DNA from: Tubulanus polymorphus
Lineage: Eukaryota > Nemertea > Palaeonemertea > Tubulaniformes > Tubulanidae
Direction: 5' to 3'
DNA: 64,000 bases
Assembly (NCBI RefSeq): GCF_964204645.1
Contig: NC_134025.1
Location: 8,685,001 to 8,749,000 of the forward strand
Shown here piece after piece: positions 23,812-35,805 of the stretch. A model generated the notes under the pieces. It saw only the letters and a program-made list of their open reading frames with translations, was not told the origin of the DNA and did no database searches. Numbering within the stretch: position 1 is the first letter of the stretch; each line of letters opens with the position of its first letter. Made by a program: the position numbers and the translations under genes.

Positions 23812-23908
23812 GTTGCACAAGGCATATGACAAGCGCACTATAGAGGCCCTAATTGTGTCCAGTCCAAGAAGATGTCTGCAAATGAATATGTTGCATTGAC
23901 TACGTTTG
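23812..23908 (+). CDS. alternative first coding exon of the SVOP-like gene
   Basis: An exon with acceptor cattttag at 23811 and donor TTTG|gtaagt at 23909 contains an ATG at 23872 in good context, encoding MSANEYVALTTF plus one base. It ends in phase 1, exactly the phase that the second SVOP coding exon (27664) accepts. The other first exon (26879-26963) also ends in phase 1. The two short N-termini share a (D/E)YVxL pattern, as expected of alternative first exons. The acceptor implies a further non-coding 5' exon upstream that I could not locate. This is inferred from splice signals and phase only. Confidence 0.5.
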
Positions 23909-24816
23909 GTAAGTATGTTTAACCATGCTTAAATTGAAGCCTTTGAGATGTTCAAAATCATTGACATTGATTTATGTGGATAATTTCAACCATAGACATA
24001 CTATAGTAAGCACGGATTCTTTTTACATCTTGTATTTCAAATAAATGAAGAAAGGGTTTCAAACCGAAAACTGTATCTCAACATCATATTTCACGGAAAA
24101 TTGCTGTCTATTTGAAAATATCAATATGAGACACATCCGACCGCATAGGGAAATGCTGTTAGGCCTTTATTGAAGTTGGTAAACATCTGCTTCGAATAGG
24201 CTTATGTCGAGCTAAGTTGTATGGTAACAGATGGGGGAAATTTGCATTAACCGGCAATGTTTCGAAATAGTGTTGAAATATTTGTCACTGAATTCCTTTG
24301 TTGTGGTAGCGTTTTAGGTCTTCGTATTCACAGCGATTACGCTTATGTGTGTATATATGGACCTAAGATTGATGTTGTGTCCATAACTGGCATCTTTACG
24401 CCAAAAAGTCAACTTTTATTCTGGGCCCAAGCACAATCATACTTCCGGTTTTCATTGAATGGCGGCATTGGTGTACTGCCACCACCAGTAGCACTGATCT
24501 GCGGGCAATTTTAGATAATTGCTCGTAGCACTGATCAAAACATATAATCGCAGTGTATGAGCATCAGTAGGCGATGTTGCTTAGTGTCTATTGACAACAG
24601 ATGCAATAGGTCCTGAAAACATATTTCAATAGCGAATTGCAATAATGAATTATAACAACATAAGTAGCAGTAGCATGGAATATAGTTTTTTTTATCAATC
24701 TGCGTATATTTGTTTGCCATGGTACCTATAGTTCCGTTACCTGTGGCCTCCCACAGTCCCCACGGGCTCAGGTAAAATCCAAGTTCCAGAGATCTCATAT
24801 GGTATCTACGGGCCCT

Positions 24817-24954
24817 GGGGCTGGTTCCATAGTCATGACTTTAACTTAAGACTAGTCTAAGACTCTTAGTTATATAGCTAATCTAACAGCTTAAGATCAG
24901 TCTTAAGATTGAAGACCACTTTTGGACTTAAGTCTCGACTATGAAACCAGCCCC
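24817..24954. mobile_element. 138-bp palindromic MITE (GGGGCTGGTTYCATAGTC ends)
   Basis: The left end ggggctggttccatagtc and the reversed right end ggggctggtttcatagtc are inverted copies. The interior holds further inverted 'cttaagact/agtcttaag' words, so nearly the whole element folds. No protein is encoded. A target duplication is not clear. Confidence 0.6.
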
Positions 24955-26878
24955 TACTGCATGATATACATACAGGTATATTATAAAATGATTCGAAAAG
25001 TTTTAAGTTCTGGTAAAAAAAAACCTCATCTGGGATACCTGGGGGATTTTGCTATTAATGATTTATACATGTACTAGTAGGCCTGTCATCGTTGTTCATC
25101 TTGGGCGTAGATGATACTTGGATCATTTAAACTGTTCTCATCAGGTTTATTAATGTTTGCATGCAAATATTATATGTCTATTGGTAACAAAATATTAAAA
25201 TTTCCATTGTTTTTTCTCTCTGAAGACCATTCATTGATAACGATTCCCTTTGGCAAAGTAAGTTCTTATCTGGTGAATATAACACGATTAGAAGCAATCC
25301 GGTACTTGTATTTTCCGGCCAATAAGTTGAGGACACTATTTTAGCTACAAATGCATGGATTTTGTACGGCTTCAGCCAATAAGTGAGGCCCGTCGTCTAA
25401 ACGTTTCGTCAACTGATTGGCCTCATTTAACTCCTTGGCCAGAAAATATGTTACCTCCTTATTTGCATGAAAGTCCTTTGGCAAAATATGTTGGAAACAT
25501 ATTACCTAAGCCTAAGCCTAAGCCTCTCTATCGCATCATGCATCTAAAAAATTTATCAGCTTTTTTCTAGATATGCATGTTTTTCCCATTGGTATTCTGG
25601 TCAATCAGGTCACACATTACCGGTAAATAATATAATAAAAAGAATTTGTAAGATTTGTAATTTGTAAGTTTCTATCATTTTAGAAATCAAATTCTGACTA
25701 ATATACCTAGTACATTACGTGTAGTGACACATTAAAAGTACATACAGGCCTGTGCAAACAATGAATTATGAAAAGTGAAACTCATTTCCATTAATAAAAG
25801 AATGGTTATATCTGGGTACAGGTCAACTAATATGATGAGATTAATTTTTTTTTTGAAGTGCTACTTCAGAAGATTGAGAATATAGGAATAAGTCTTAATC
25901 TACATCATTATATGAGAATATTGTTAAAATGAATGAGGTGGTTATTTCAATGCGTCAGGTGGCAGCTTGTGTCTAAACCTATTAATAATCCTGATCCCTT
26001 TTCTGAAACTATCGATCTACAGCATATTTGTTGAGTTTTGTAGGCTAGGGCTTCTAGATATGGTTTAGCGCGACCATTTGTCTTAGGCCTAATTGTTATC
26101 AATGCATTCTTTACACTGACTGTGCAGCTTAAATGTCAATCCCCTATGCATGCATTAGTATGTCCCTTACAAACTGACCGGGAAGAACGTAATGTGCTTT
26201 GGAAATCGGAGTACAAAACATAGACGAATGGTCAAATATTTTTTCTTATTTTTAATTAGATAGCTGATTCATTTATCACTGCTGATGAAATAAGTGTTCA
26301 AAAGAATTCGAATAATAAGGTGGTTTATCTACAAATATTATTCAGATTTTGTTGTGCCGGGTTCATTCTCTGTCAGCCCAGTCTACAGGTAAATGGTCAC
26401 TCAGCCATATAGGTCATTTAACGTTTAATGATAAATTGAGTATCAACATGTTTCTTATGAACGGAGATTGAGTAGAATATTTTAGGATATGAAGAATTGA
26501 ATGAAATCGATTACAAGTTAGTTGTGGAAGACACTGGAACACAGCGACAGCCGGTACAGCTGTGCGTTCTAGGTCTAGTCATGTCTAGTCTATAACATCA
26601 CACAGATCAGCACAGTTTTCTGCCGTGGACAGTTTGAAGTCTGTAATTTGGATGGAAGTCTTCACAATACTTTGCTGAATTGATTGATAGGATATATTAG
26701 TAGTTATATACAATTTGAAAACACATTTGAAATAGAAAAAAAATCATTGTGCTAGTTTCAATAACTACTGCACATATGTCATGCATATTTTGGTCAAGTA
26801 GTTATGTTTCTTCGACGACGTAAATATTCGGTGGAGTATATGTAAACTGAATGCTGAGGTTTATAAACACGGAATAAA

Positions 26879-29800
26879 ATGGGCGTGAAAAGTAGGAACA
26901 AATCTGACTATGTGGAATTAAAGGATGCTGGCAAGAAAACGGATAATAAGGAAAAACAGCCAAGTAAGATAAATAGAAACATTTTTCATCTGTCACATTA
27001 TCAGAATAGATGTAGATTTTATAGGCTGGAACTCTATACTTAGAGTATGAAATTATGTGTCTACAAATAACGGTAATACTTTTTACACCGGTCTGTAGGG
27101 AGTCGTATAGAATTCAAAATGATACATGTGGATATAGAATAATTTAATTCTATATAGCTACACATGCGTATGTGATCAATAATCTTCTTGATCCATATTT
27201 TTCAATGTTGAAAAAAACCTGGAACGCAATTGATTAGAACACTTTTGTCATATGCGCAGCAGTAATCCGCAGATCGTAATTTCATATCAACAGAACATTT
27301 TTATTACTTGCATCGTAAAATCAGAATTTTGGGTTGAAGAATCATTTCAAAAATGTTCTTGACACAACCAACATCGCATAAATGAATTCCACATAAATGT
27401 AAAGGATGTCAATGGATGAACTGAGAATAAAAGAAAGATGTGTTTATGATGTATACAAAATGAGTGCATTTATTTCGTCTGAAAGCATGCTACAGTAGTT
27501 TGTATCTTAACCATGGTGGTCTTTTTTTTTCATAAGCATAGCGTTCAATCATGCATATTACTGTATCTAGAGTAAATACAATGTAGTTCTATAAAATGAT
27601 CATTTTTCTGGCTTACCCTGGTGCACAGTGATGATTATCTATTCTGTCTAATTAAATTAACAGATGGAGAACCTAATAACACTAGTGATGAAGATGACAA
27701 TCCTTCACATTATACAGCTGACAATGCAGTTGAAAAAATCGGCTTCGGCTGGTTCCAGATCAAGATTATGGCAGTTGTCGGAATTTTCTCAGTAAGTATT
27801 CAATTAACTGAATTTCAGGGCAGCAGAAATACCTGTTCTACCTATTTTATTATGTAATGCATTTGGATAAAATTATATCAGTGAATATTTTTTCTTTAGG
27901 CAGCTGATGCTTGTGAAATGTTATTATTGGCCGTCCTATCTCCCGTACTGAACTGTGAGTGGCGTCTTCAGGAGTGGCAGGTTGCATTGATTACCACTGT
28001 AAGTTCCATTGAATTCATGTACTGAATAGTTTTTGATATCACTTTTTGGACAGTAAGTCAATTGCAATTGAATCAATTCATATGTACTATAAAATGAATA
28101 CTTAGACCCAATACACCCTAAAAATAGCCTGGAAAACTTTTGGCAACATTATATTCAATTGAGATAAGCTATTTTTTTACAATTTCACAAAATTAGACGC
28201 GATGGAAGAAAAATATGAAATGTGCTTATATCGATAACTATTTTCAGGTTGTTTTCTTAGGAATGTTTTCTACTGCACCTATATGGGGATCATGGTGTGA
28301 CAAATATGGCCGCTGGCCTGTAAGTGTATTCTTTCTTCTCCTTGGACAATCCTTAAATATATACATACATGGTGATATATGAAAGTAGAAACAATATGCC
28401 CCCTTGTTTTTTTCAAGATAATGGTGCTTGTATCATCTTGGATATTTTTCTATGGTATATTGACATCAATGAGCCCGACATACTGGTGGGTGCTGGGCAT
28501 GAGAATGATGGTAGGAGTCGGAATAGCTGGTGGAAGTTTTGCGTAAGTATTCTGTTCTTTATTTATATACAGGTACTCAATAACAGCATTCAATTCATAC
28601 AGAACCGGTGCATCTGATCAAAACTAAAATGTTCAGTGTGGTAGAATATGTTTGTTTAACTGTACCAGAACAATCGAGAGACCATTCAATTTTACACAGC
28701 TGTTCATCGTTGATGAAAATTCAGCGTGTTATTCTTTTTAGATCTTTTGACAATTCATCGAACCATACCCTTTTCTATAGTCTAGGATCAAAGTATTATG
28801 AACTGGAAGATCGAATTTATTCCAGATTGAAATCTTTTCTCCATCTAGCAATGATATGTATATAGCGGCATAGTGTGCAAATGTGAAATAACTGATATCA
28901 GTGCACTGGTGCCTTAAATCTACCTTATGCAAATATAATTCATGTAATGGCATACCTACGTGATTATTTCAGGTTTACATATCTTACAGAATACATTCCA
29001 TTCAAATGGAGATCAAAAATGCTTACTGTTCACCAGGTAATATTCTAGAGTAAAACATAAAATTTCAGTTAGTTAAGTTAACAAGTGGATAACTGCAATG
29101 ATGGAACTGCATTTTTCACTGTGGTAGGTATCCAACCTTTGAGCAGCTGGCCCCAGAACTATGATCTTCAATTGACTAAAATACTTCTTCTGCTATGATA
29201 ACATTTCATTGCAAAATCAATCTGATTTTATATCTTGTATTGTAGGTATTTTGGGCACTTGGATCAGTTTTAGAGATTTTATTAGCATATTTAGTTGTTC
29301 GCCAGTGGGGCTGGAGATGGTTCGTAGCTTTATCCTCCATACCACTTGGAGTTGCTGTGATAACTATATATTGTGTAAGTAATATGCCAGGCAAGAAATT
29401 TGAGATGAATTCATAATATTTGAAAATTTTCAAGTTGCATATTTTGTCTGTACATCTGAACATGTAGCTCATTTTTGACATGTTCATATTTTTGATATTC
29501 GCAGTGTATACCTGAATCTGTTCGATATCTAGTCACAGCCGGACGAAAAGAAGAGGCTGTCTCTGTACTGAAAGATGCTGCCAGGATAAATGGAACTTCG
29601 ATTCCTGATGGAGAACTTATAGGAACGAAAGTTGTGAGTAAAATCTGAATTGTCAATTTACCAATTCTGTATCAATTTCTGTAACAAAAATATTCAAGTG
29701 CTAACAATTGCTTCATAATTGTAACTTTTGTACTTTAAGAAAACACGAGGTACGATTTGGGATCTCATTTCGCCCGAATATCGATGCACCTCAATGTGTT

Positions 29801-31144
29801 TAACTATGGTATGGTTTACGGCAGCTTTCTCATATTATGGAATGGTTTTGACAAGTTCTGAGATCGAAAAATTTCAGTCTCACTGTGCTGTGCCACCACC
29901 AGGTAAATTTCAATTTTCTAACAGAAGGAAACCTGCCATGTGGGAATAACCTAAGGTTGAACAAATTGTACTACCAGTATTTTGATGTTGTGTAATTCCA
30001 TTCAATCTGGATCAGCTTTTTTATTCAGCTTATAATAGTGAGTGATATATGGAAATTTTCTGTTTTCGATACAGATAAATTTCATTAGTAGCAGATGGTA
30101 ACAGTTTAAGCGTTAACATTTTGCCTATATATTATTTGTTTATGATCTCTAATAGATTTTTTTTCAAATTGTTTATTTCAGCTGTAAGCCAAGGTAACCA
30201 TACAATACAAAAATATCAGTGTTCTTTGAACTGCCATGAGTTAGCTGATGATGATTATATTACTATGATCATATCGGCTTTGGGAGAGTTTATATGTAAG
30301 CATATTCTTGTTGAACTCTAATTGATTTGAAACAAAACCTTTCCTGTACAATTAATTTGACCTTGTTTTCTAAATCTATCTTTTCAGCTATACCTATAAA
30401 TTTTGTACTACTTGACTATATTGGAAGGAAATACACTTTAGCAGTGAACTGTTCACTGGCTGGTATTGGCTTCATGTCTTTACAAATATGTTCGTCACGG
30501 GCGGTATTATCTGGCATTTCTATGGTTATTCGCTCATTTTGTACTGGTACATTCCTCGCTACATACATCTATACATCCGAGGTATATCACGGATTTAGAT
30601 CTATAAGAATGAATCCATTTTTCAAAAAAAGACATTCATAAAATATTAAAATACCAATATCTATCTTTAAGGTCTATCCCACAACAGTGCGTTCTTTAGG
30701 ACTTGGGATAAATAGTTCTTTTGCACGAATTGGTGCGATGGTAACCCCTTTTGTAGCTCAGGTAGGTATGGAAATTATCATGGAAGTATCATCTGCAAAG
30801 AGATTATGACAATATTAATGTAAATCTAACCCAACAATTTTCTCTAGGTGTTGCTAAATTCATCTCCACATATCACTGCGTTCTTGTATGGTGGCGTGTG
30901 TATATTAACTGCTGTCATAGCCTGCCTTCTTCCAATAGAAACAAAAGGCCGAGAGATGCCAGTAAGTACTTGGTATCTTTAAAATATACAGCTTTAAACA
31001 ACTTCTTTTGTAAATTTAACTATGAAGTACAAATAGCTGAGTATATGGTGCATTGTACTGATAGTTTTGATGTATGATAGTCTTTTTGTTCTCTTTCAGC
31101 AAACTGTTAGTATGTATGAAATACCTATGCCCGATGGAAGATGA
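26879..31144 (+). CDS. SVOP: SVOP-like synaptic vesicle 2-related transporter (MFS)
   Basis: Fourteen coding exons: 26879-26963, 27664-27791, 27900-27998, 28248-28319, 28418-28542, 28973-29036, 29246-29374, 29505-29633, 29740-29902, 30182-30295, 30388-30581, 30672-30761, 30848-30961, 31100-31144. All join in phase with GT/AG sites, giving 516 residues. The start ATG follows an in-frame charged N-terminus. Family marks: ADACEM in the first membrane segment (residues 73-78), matching the MADAMEM of SVOP; loop motif [10 protein letters not shown] (118-127); PESVRYL (237-243) after segment six; LDYIGRK (378-384) in the second half; PIETKGR (493-499) after segment twelve. These are hallmarks of the sugar-porter-like branch of the major facilitator superfamily that holds SV2 and SVOP. 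Vertebrate SVOP sits in synaptic vesicle membranes, and its substrate is unknown; a role here is inferred by homology. SVOP versus SVOPL orthology is not resolved. Confidence 0.85.
29069..29152. mobile_element. MITE remnant in an SVOP intron (GGGGCCAGC...TTTGAG family)
   Basis: The segment has 'gttaagttaacaagtggataactg' at one side and 'caacctttgagcagctggcccc' at the other, the same arrangement as the element at 55254-55384. It lies wholly within the intron between 29036 and 29246. Confidence 0.45.
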
Positions 31145-31611
31145 GGAAATTTCAGAATTAAAACACTTGTACAAGTTTTAACATTGAATATATTTACAGA
31201 TACTTTTTTGAGGTCATGTGTTTGCTTACACCTGACTACATGCATATTATGCTATAGATGATGCAATATATTTCTATTGTTTTTAGTGGAAATGGAATCT
31301 CTTCAGCCAGTAACACTGAAATAGATAGGCTGGATTACTATTTGGTGTAAATTTTTGTTAACTGTGATATTGTGCAGTACATGAAGATAAATTTTATTCA
31401 CTTGGTATATTGTAAAGTAACATGTTATAATTGTCTGTAATTGCAATACAAAAGTTTGAATCATGAATTTTACAGTAAAATATCATGAGAATATATTTTA
31501 TTGTAAATGTTTTACGGCTATATTGCCACATGTGATTTTATCCACACATACATTATTTTAGTAAACTCTACAAAATTCTAGATTAATAATGTTACCAATA
31601 TGTAAATGTGG

Positions 31612-31621
31612 AATAAATAAA
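31612..31621 (+). terminator. poly(A) signal of the SVOP-like gene
   Basis: Two overlapping AATAAA hexamers (31612 and 31616) lie 468 bp after the stop, followed by GT-rich sequence. This gives a 3' UTR of about half a kilobase (31145 to about 31640). Confidence 0.6.
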
Positions 31622-31644
31622 TGTAGATGTACATCATTAGAGTT

Positions 31645-33140
31645 GGTCTTGATTTAATTATTCATCAACTTCATCACTACATCAAATTTCTATCAATCTG
31701 CCCACGAAAGATCTTTCGTTTCTGTCATTCCACATTAGGACCAGACCAAAGGAACAGAATATTGATTTTCTCTGATCAAATTTTGGGATGAAAGATTTGA
31801 ATGTAGAGGAAATGTTAGAAATGTCTACATATTCAAAGATGACCACAAAACAGGGAGAATGGCACCGATCATTTAGAGTATACCCATACATTAACAATTG
31901 TGACTATAATGTGGTTCAGTGAACGGAGTATATCCTCTTATTAGTGTACAGGACATTCCAACATGCTATAATCAATTAGATTGGATTTGAACCTGGACCA
32001 ACACTGTCCTATTTTCCACATCTGTAGAAATGAGTCCTTAAGCTTTTTTTCATTTTGGTGTTTGACTGATGTCGATAAACTGCATATGCCCTCTAGTGAC
32101 TTAGCATAACTATGAACCTTCCGAGACATCCAAGTTCTAATACAGCAGATCTAAATCCTTGAATTCATTACCGAAGTTCGAATTTAAGACACCCTATTGA
32201 GTTAGAACATGGGGAATGCAACCACCATAAAAATGCATGACATGGTTGACATTTTCTAACGTTGACATGAAGAGAGATTCAGTCCATGATTAGCTCAGCC
32301 GAAATTCAAGCATCCTTGAAAAATAGGGAATACAGATCCAGATACAGACAGCTATCATTCATTTAAATATCACCATAAATAACTGATTTATTGTTGAAAT
32401 ATATATGTAAAATGACAGAATAATCAATATTTGTTAGCATAATACATTACAATAATAATACAACATGACCAAGCTGATAAAAACCTAAACAAATAAACAA
32501 TGAGAGAAAAGCCGTGCACCATGCTGTGAAAATTTAGTACAGTGTATCATAAAAAGCCCACTCGACGTTTCATTACTAACTGCCCTTCCCAGTGTGAGAT
32601 AATAAATACAATTTGAGCAGTTTTCTAGGAGTTTAAATTTCCGAGTACACTGTACAAGTAACATTCAAGTGTCCGTTCAATTTAGTAAGAAAAGAGATGA
32701 GAACTGAGTTAAAGTTGTTATGAAGATAAATACAAGATAAAAGTTATCAGTTATAAAACAAAGAATGGTATTTTCGTTGATTTTTCTGAATGCAAGTAAT
32801 ATACTTAATGAAAGATGTTTTTAGATAATATGGATGTCGTTGATACTGTACATATTTATATACCACTAGTTATTTCGGACATTTTGTTTAAGGCAGAGCT
32901 TTAAAAAAAGAGAATTCTTGAAAGCTACATCAATAACTACTGCTATAAGTCATTTTGGCAATTTTACCAATGATAAGCAATTTTCTCGCATTGACGTATA
33001 TTACAGATACAATTCGAATATCAAAGCATTTCTCTTCTTATAAAACATGATAATTTACACAATATTTACACACAGGACGCGACGGCTATGCCCCTTTTTT
33101 TAGAAAAAAAGAATACACAAATCACATAGACAATTCACTA
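31645..33140. other. spacer between convergent genes
   Basis: AT-rich sequence between the SVOP-like 3' end and the likely afadin 3' end. No supported coding region. A further minus-strand AATAAA at 32387-32392 could extend the afadin 3' UTR into this spacer. Confidence 0.45.
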
Positions 33141-33149
33141 TATACACAC

Positions 33150-34908
33150 AATACATTATGATTGATTTAATAATTTATTGCTATTATAATATACGTAAGT
33201 GACACACGCTGAACAACAGCATTTGATGTTATCCTTTCTCATCTTGGGTCCGACTTACAACTAAAACAATCAAAAATCTTGCTTACGACATTTGTGAAGT
33301 GATGCATGGATCGCACACATCGTGCACTGCTGACACATGATCACAAAGTGCTTCGAAACAACTACGTACTACTAAACTACCAACAATTAATAACTGGAAT
33401 GTCACAACTAGTGTTAATTTTATCAATCGATCTTCGGAGAACTGTTTAAAAATCTTTCTCAAAAGAAAACCAAACAAGCACACAGTAATAATGATAATAA
33501 CAGTAATAATAATGATGTTGATAATAATCTAATCTTCTAACTCTATGCATGGAATGCTTTATGGTTAATGATCGTTTTGGTAATAAAGTGACAGACCAGG
33601 AAAATAATTCATCTGAACAGTAATTTGTATCTCATCTGAACAGTAATTTGTATTTCAGATGAATAAAGAGATGACTAGCGATGTGAGAGGACGGCTTGGA
33701 TACATTGCAATATGTTAACACCGCCACCAATTAGTCTAAAGAACAGGTCAGGATTGTTTGACCAAATTTCATTCTACCGCATAAATATTTTACCTTTGTC
33801 AGCGAATAGTAAAACAATACAATCCCCTACTTATTTAGAATAAGTTTTTTTACTCCTTTTCTGATTGAAGTGAGAATAATTTTTTGAGCGCGAGCCACTA
33901 ACATAAGAAAAACATTATCTTGAGTCATTCTGATCTTAAGAGAACATATCATTTTTTCCCACACTCAAATTAGATCCAGTTAGAATTAACACCTCATTCA
34001 TGTATCCAAAAAAATAACATATTTCGACAACCACGTTAAGTGTAACGTAACTGTAGATTTGAATCAAAGTAGGTGTATTAATGAAAAATTCCAAGGTTAG
34101 CGCTTCATAATTCAATTCCCTAAAAACCCCTGTAAAACAATACTCCACCAAAACAATGCCAACAGATTAAACAGAAGTTGGGTTTTGAGATATTTTATCC
34201 CAACAATTCATTTCATGAAATCATTAAAACTATTATTCAAGTTTATGAGTCTATATACAATACAACATACAGTGAGCGATAAGACAGATAAAACAGGTAT
34301 ACAAAACGCAACTGATATGCTGTTATTCATGCATGTAAAGTACACGTGATATGTATCAAATCGATTTCCCATCGTTATTTAAGGCAGGATTAAAGATGGC
34401 AAAAGTCATCGATAAATTTATAGAAAAGATAATAAGTAGCGAATACATGCATATATCATTTCAGAATTTCTAGCATAACGCATAAACTATAAGATAAGTC
34501 AATATATCATAATCCAATTTTGACATTTTCATCTTTGATAAATTTACATTTCTAAAAATAGCTTTTAGGATGGATGAATGGCAGGAATGAACAGTAAAAG
34601 GTCTACAAAAATTCTTCTGGACGTAATATGCATTGGCTGGATAGATTTCCAAGCTGCAGCGTACAAGTGGTAAATATTTTCAATGATCCACTTATGAAAA
34701 AATTGGTGAAAAAGACTGCCAACAACACAATAACTTACATAGATAAATACATATAAGAATAATCAGGGGATATATCAACTAAGCACAATATTCTGTGGAT
34801 TTTGTAAAATAACGATCAATGAAAGTTATTCATTTTCCACCTTTTTAAGATACATTGGGTTACATGCACATGCAGCCAGGTGGTAATGAATGCCTTTAGA
34901 TAAAGCTA
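33150..34908 (-). other. afadin 3' UTR
   Basis: After the stop at 34909 the minus strand shows ATTAAA (33166-33171) and AATAAA (33174-33179 read as tttatt on plus), followed by a GT-rich tract (reverse of cacacaatacattatg). This is a good poly(A) site and implies a 3' UTR of about 1.75 kb. It includes an ATT-rich trinucleotide run at 33485-33530 and a duplicated 24-bp word (catctgaacagtaatttgta) at 33609-33655. Confidence 0.5.
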
Positions 34909-35805
34909 TCAAGGCGTTGCGAATTGGTGTTCCAGTAACTGTTGGGTACGTGAAGTTTTATTCTTTTCAACTGGCGTATTTTCTCCCGCTTCTTGAGCAA
35001 ATAGCTTCATTTTCTCTCTGAACGTAAGCTTCTCACCTGGAGCTCTCGAGTCATCGTGCTGTGAACTTCGTTTCGTGGCTTCGATACGTGAACGAGGATC
35101 ACGGTATACTTCTTGTCCACCGACAACACCTGGAGTATTCGTAACCATGTAATGCGGCTGAGATTTTTGGGGTGGTGTCGAATCAGGATCGTAATCAAAG
35201 ATCGAACCTGGTGTTGATGGAGATGTGGGCGTGTGTGGTTGGAATCCCGATGAGGAAGACGAATTTGTGCGGTATGATTTTGGAGCAGTATTCGGCTCAT
35301 AAGGCTGGAATCCTTGCATAGACAATGAAGCCGGAATACCGCTGTTTGTAGAGTTATTGTTATTTTTGTAAACTTCAGTTGTCAGGTTTGTATCGAATGA
35401 AACGCTCTTTTTCGGAGGAACGGCAGGTGGAATACGAGATGTACGATTGGTGTTCTGGCTAGGAGGTTGTTGACGATGCTGATTCATTAATGCGTATGAA
35501 GAATTACGCTGCGGAGGAGGAGGACCGTCACTCCTTTCATTGTGAACTTTGCGTGGGCCTGAAGAATTGATGTTTTGATTGTTCACTGAGATATTGAACT
35601 CTGGTCGATTTTGGTTAGAGTCCTGAGGTGAATATGGCTGCTGATAGTTAGCGTATGAGGATGTCAATGGTTTTGTATATTGGAGATGTTCCATTTGTTC
35701 TTGACGTCTGCGTTCATCCTCTTGACGTCTCCTCTGTTCCTCTTCTCTCATAGTACGTTCTTCTGCCTCCCGAACCTCCTGCATCTCACGCAATTGTTCC
35801 TTTTC
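34909..35805 (-). CDS. AFDN: afadin: terminal exon with conserved C-terminus
   Basis: Starts with the end of the charged helix (EKEQLREMQEVREAEERTMR), then PPPPQRNSSYALMNQ (vertebrate PPPPPQRNASYLK), a Ser/Pro/Thr-rich region, and near the end PGEKLTFREKMKLFAQEAGE, matching the ENLTFKERQRLFSQG block of vertebrate afadin. Stop TGA at 34911-34909. Confidence 0.92.
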   Translation of the reverse strand, partial: EKEQLREMQEVREAEERTMREEEQRRRQEDERRRQEQMEHLQYTKPLTSSYANYQQPYSPQDSNQNRPEFNISVNNQNINSSGPRKVHNERSDGPPPPQRNSSYALMNQHRQQPPSQNTNRTSRIPPAVPPKKSVSFDTNLTTEVYKNNNNSTNSGIPASLSMQGFQPYEPNTAPKSYRTNSSSSSGFQPHTPTSPSTPGSIFDYDPDSTPPQKSQPHYMVTNTPGVVGGQEVYRDPRSRIEATKRSSQHDDSRAPGEKLTFREKMKLFAQEAGENTPVEKNKTSRTQQLLEHQFATP

